A stretch of DNA of 64,000 nt. Origin: Gordonia shandongensis DSM 45094. GTDB taxonomy: Bacteria > Actinomycetota > Actinomycetes > Mycobacteriales > Mycobacteriaceae. Made by a program: the position numbers and the translations under genes. Below the pieces are notes generated by a model. It saw nothing but the letters and a program-made list of their open reading frames with translations, was not told the DNA's origin and ran no database searches. Of the stretch, positions 62,493-64,000 are shown piece after piece. Location: positions 1 through 64,000 of the forward strand of contig NZ_AUHE01000004.1 in the NCBI RefSeq assembly GCF_000423025.1, given 5' to 3'. Every line of letters starts with the position of its first letter. Within the stretch, counting starts at the first letter, position 1.

Positions 62493-63050
62493 ATGACCGA
62501 GCCCGATGGCATGACCGAGCTGACCGATCCCGTCCTCCTCACGATCGTCGCCTGCGAGATCGGGTTCTGGGTTCTCGTCCTCGGCGGCCTGCTCCTCCGC
62601 TACCTCGCGCGACTGTCCCGCACGTCGATGGTGGTCCTCGCACTGGTCCCCGTCCTCGACGTCGTGCTGCTGGCCGTCGTCGCGATCGATCTCGCCCGCG
62701 GCGGCGAGGTCGCCTTCGCACACCGGATCGCACCGATCTATCTCGGCGCCACCGTGATGTTCGGTCACCGGATGATCGCGTGGGCCGACGTCCGGTTCGC
62801 CCACCGATTCGCCGACGGACCCCCGCCCACACCGATCCCGAAGAAGGGGCCCGTCCGTCGGCGCCACGAGTGGCGGGAGTTCGCCCGCTGGCTGGGGGCG
62901 GCGGGCATCTCCGCGGCGATCACCGCACTGCTGGGGTTCACCGTCGCCGACGACGCCCAGCGCGAAGTCATGTTCGGCAGCTTCCAGATGCTCGGCGTCG
63001 TGACCGTCATCTGGTTCGTCACCGGCCCGGTGTGGACCCTCGGCGAGTGA
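62493..63050 (+). CDS. Membrane protein of unknown function
   Basis: A 185-residue protein with four predicted helices (LLTIVACEIGFWVLVLGGLL, MVVLALVPVLDVVLLAVVAI, then AAGISAAITALLGFTV and MLGVVTVIWFVTGPVWTLG). A WADVRFAHRF-type loop carries conserved charged residues, and a Pro-rich, basic cytosolic stretch lies between (PPPTPIPKKGPVRRRHEW). It is divergent from the kinase, 108 bp away. I recall similar actinobacterial membrane proteins, but no function. Confidence 0.7.
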   Translation: MTEPDGMTELTDPVLLTIVACEIGFWVLVLGGLLLRYLARLSRTSMVVLALVPVLDVVLLAVVAIDLARGGEVAFAHRIAPIYLGATVMFGHRMIAWADVRFAHRFADGPPPTPIPKKGPVRRRHEWREFARWLGAAGISAAITALLGFTVADDAQREVMFGSFQMLGVVTVIWFVTGPVWTLGE

Positions 63051-63065
63051 CCGACCGGCCCGCCG

Positions 63066-63836
<771 letters not shown>

Positions 63837-63868
63837 GGTGCCGATAGTAGGCGTCGCACCGGTCTGCG

Positions 63869-64000
63869 TCAGTCGGTCCGACCGGGCCGCGTCAACCGGA
63901 GCGTCAGGAGCGGATACGGGCGCCCGTCGCCGTCGACGTCCGAACGGCCCACCTGTTCGAATCCCCTGGCCGCGTAGAACTCGACGGCCTGCGGGTTCTG
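63869..64000 (-). CDS. GNAT-family N-acetyltransferase, C-terminal fragment
   Basis: The last 43 codons of a gene that starts outside the window. Translation reads NPQAVEFYAARGFEQVGRSD then GRPYPLLTLRL, the classical GNAT motif B (N--A--FY---GF) and its last strands. The stop is at 63869-63871. Substrate cannot be told. Confidence 0.75.
   Translation of the reverse strand, partial: QNPQAVEFYAARGFEQVGRSDVDGDGRPYPLLTLRLTRPGRTD

Noticed and set aside
63955-63964. tRNA T-arm-like GTTCGAATCC
   Set aside because: It is within the GNAT fragment (ARGFEQVG) and the neighbouring bases do not fold as a tRNA.

Overview
The window is high-GC DNA from a Mycobacteriales (Corynebacteriales) actinobacterium, most likely Gordoniaceae or a close relative. 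Evidence: heavy use of GTG starts, ATGA/GTGA-coupled genes, the order-specific families EccB/EccE, WhiB2, DUF3117, MshB, LpqW, FbiA/B/C and GpgS, and blocks in the same gene order as Mycobacterium (from memory: manA to fbiB as in Rv3255c-Rv3262, and mutT2-typA-lpqW-mshB-fbiC-fdxC-dapC-dapD-dapE-LOG-fadD6-folP2-gpgS-DUF3117-glgC as in Rv1160-Rv1213). No rRNA, tRNA, CRISPR array, insertion sequence or prophage was seen. This is mainly core chromosome with lineage-specific inserts.

Layout. 1-3.1 kb: the end of a DUF222/HNH-type protein, a TetR regulator, and divergent type VII secretion genes eccB and eccE. 4.5-11.8 kb: manA, a TobH-like SIS protein, DUF3499, a degenerate zincin, whiB2, then fbiA-fbiB-nudix in coupled order (coenzyme F420 synthesis). 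11.8-17.2 kb: an apparent nitrite/NO operon on the minus strand, with a Cys-rich HTH regulator, an NnrS-like membrane protein, a giant membrane-cupredoxin-NirK fusion, and two tandemly duplicated small membrane proteins. 17.3-36.4 kb: glgC, an RlmA-like methyltransferase, DUF3117, a DivIVA-like protein, gpgS, folP2, fadD6, two LOG proteins, an F420-dependent oxidoreductase with its divergent TetR regulator and two operators, dapE/dapD/dapC, fdxC, fbiC, mshB and lpqW. 36.6-43.1 kb: typA, a small Cys-rich protein behind an IdeR-like box, mutT, and a thiBPQ-type thiamine ABC transporter. 43.4-50.4 kb: two paralogous secreted proteins, a secreted lipase-like hydrolase, a sugar porter, a secreted protein, an HhH-GPD protein and a decapeptide-repeat protein. 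50.4-60.1 kb: an aldehyde dehydrogenase, an acyltransferase-like protein, a thiolase-crotonase fusion, and the valine degradation operon mmsA-fadE-mmsB with a MarR regulator and its probable operator. 60.1-64 kb: a guanidine-III riboswitch with a Gdx-type SMR exporter, a LuxR-type two-component system, a membrane protein, an enoyl-CoA hydratase and a truncated GNAT gene.

How the parts fit. Three F420 biosynthesis genes (fbiA, fbiB, fbiC) and a likely F420 user occur in one window. Lysine/DAP synthesis (dapC, dapD, dapE), mycothiol (mshB), glycogen/methylglucose polysaccharide precursors (glgC, gpgS) and mannose activation (manA) form the conserved backbone.

The most distinctive signals are: a guanidine-III aptamer before the SMR gene; a protein with 14 exact-period decapeptide repeats; short tandem repeats of 15-bp (five-codon) period at eight or so places in or beside genes; a tandem duplication whose both junctions can be read; and the membrane-cupredoxin-NirK fusion with its operon.
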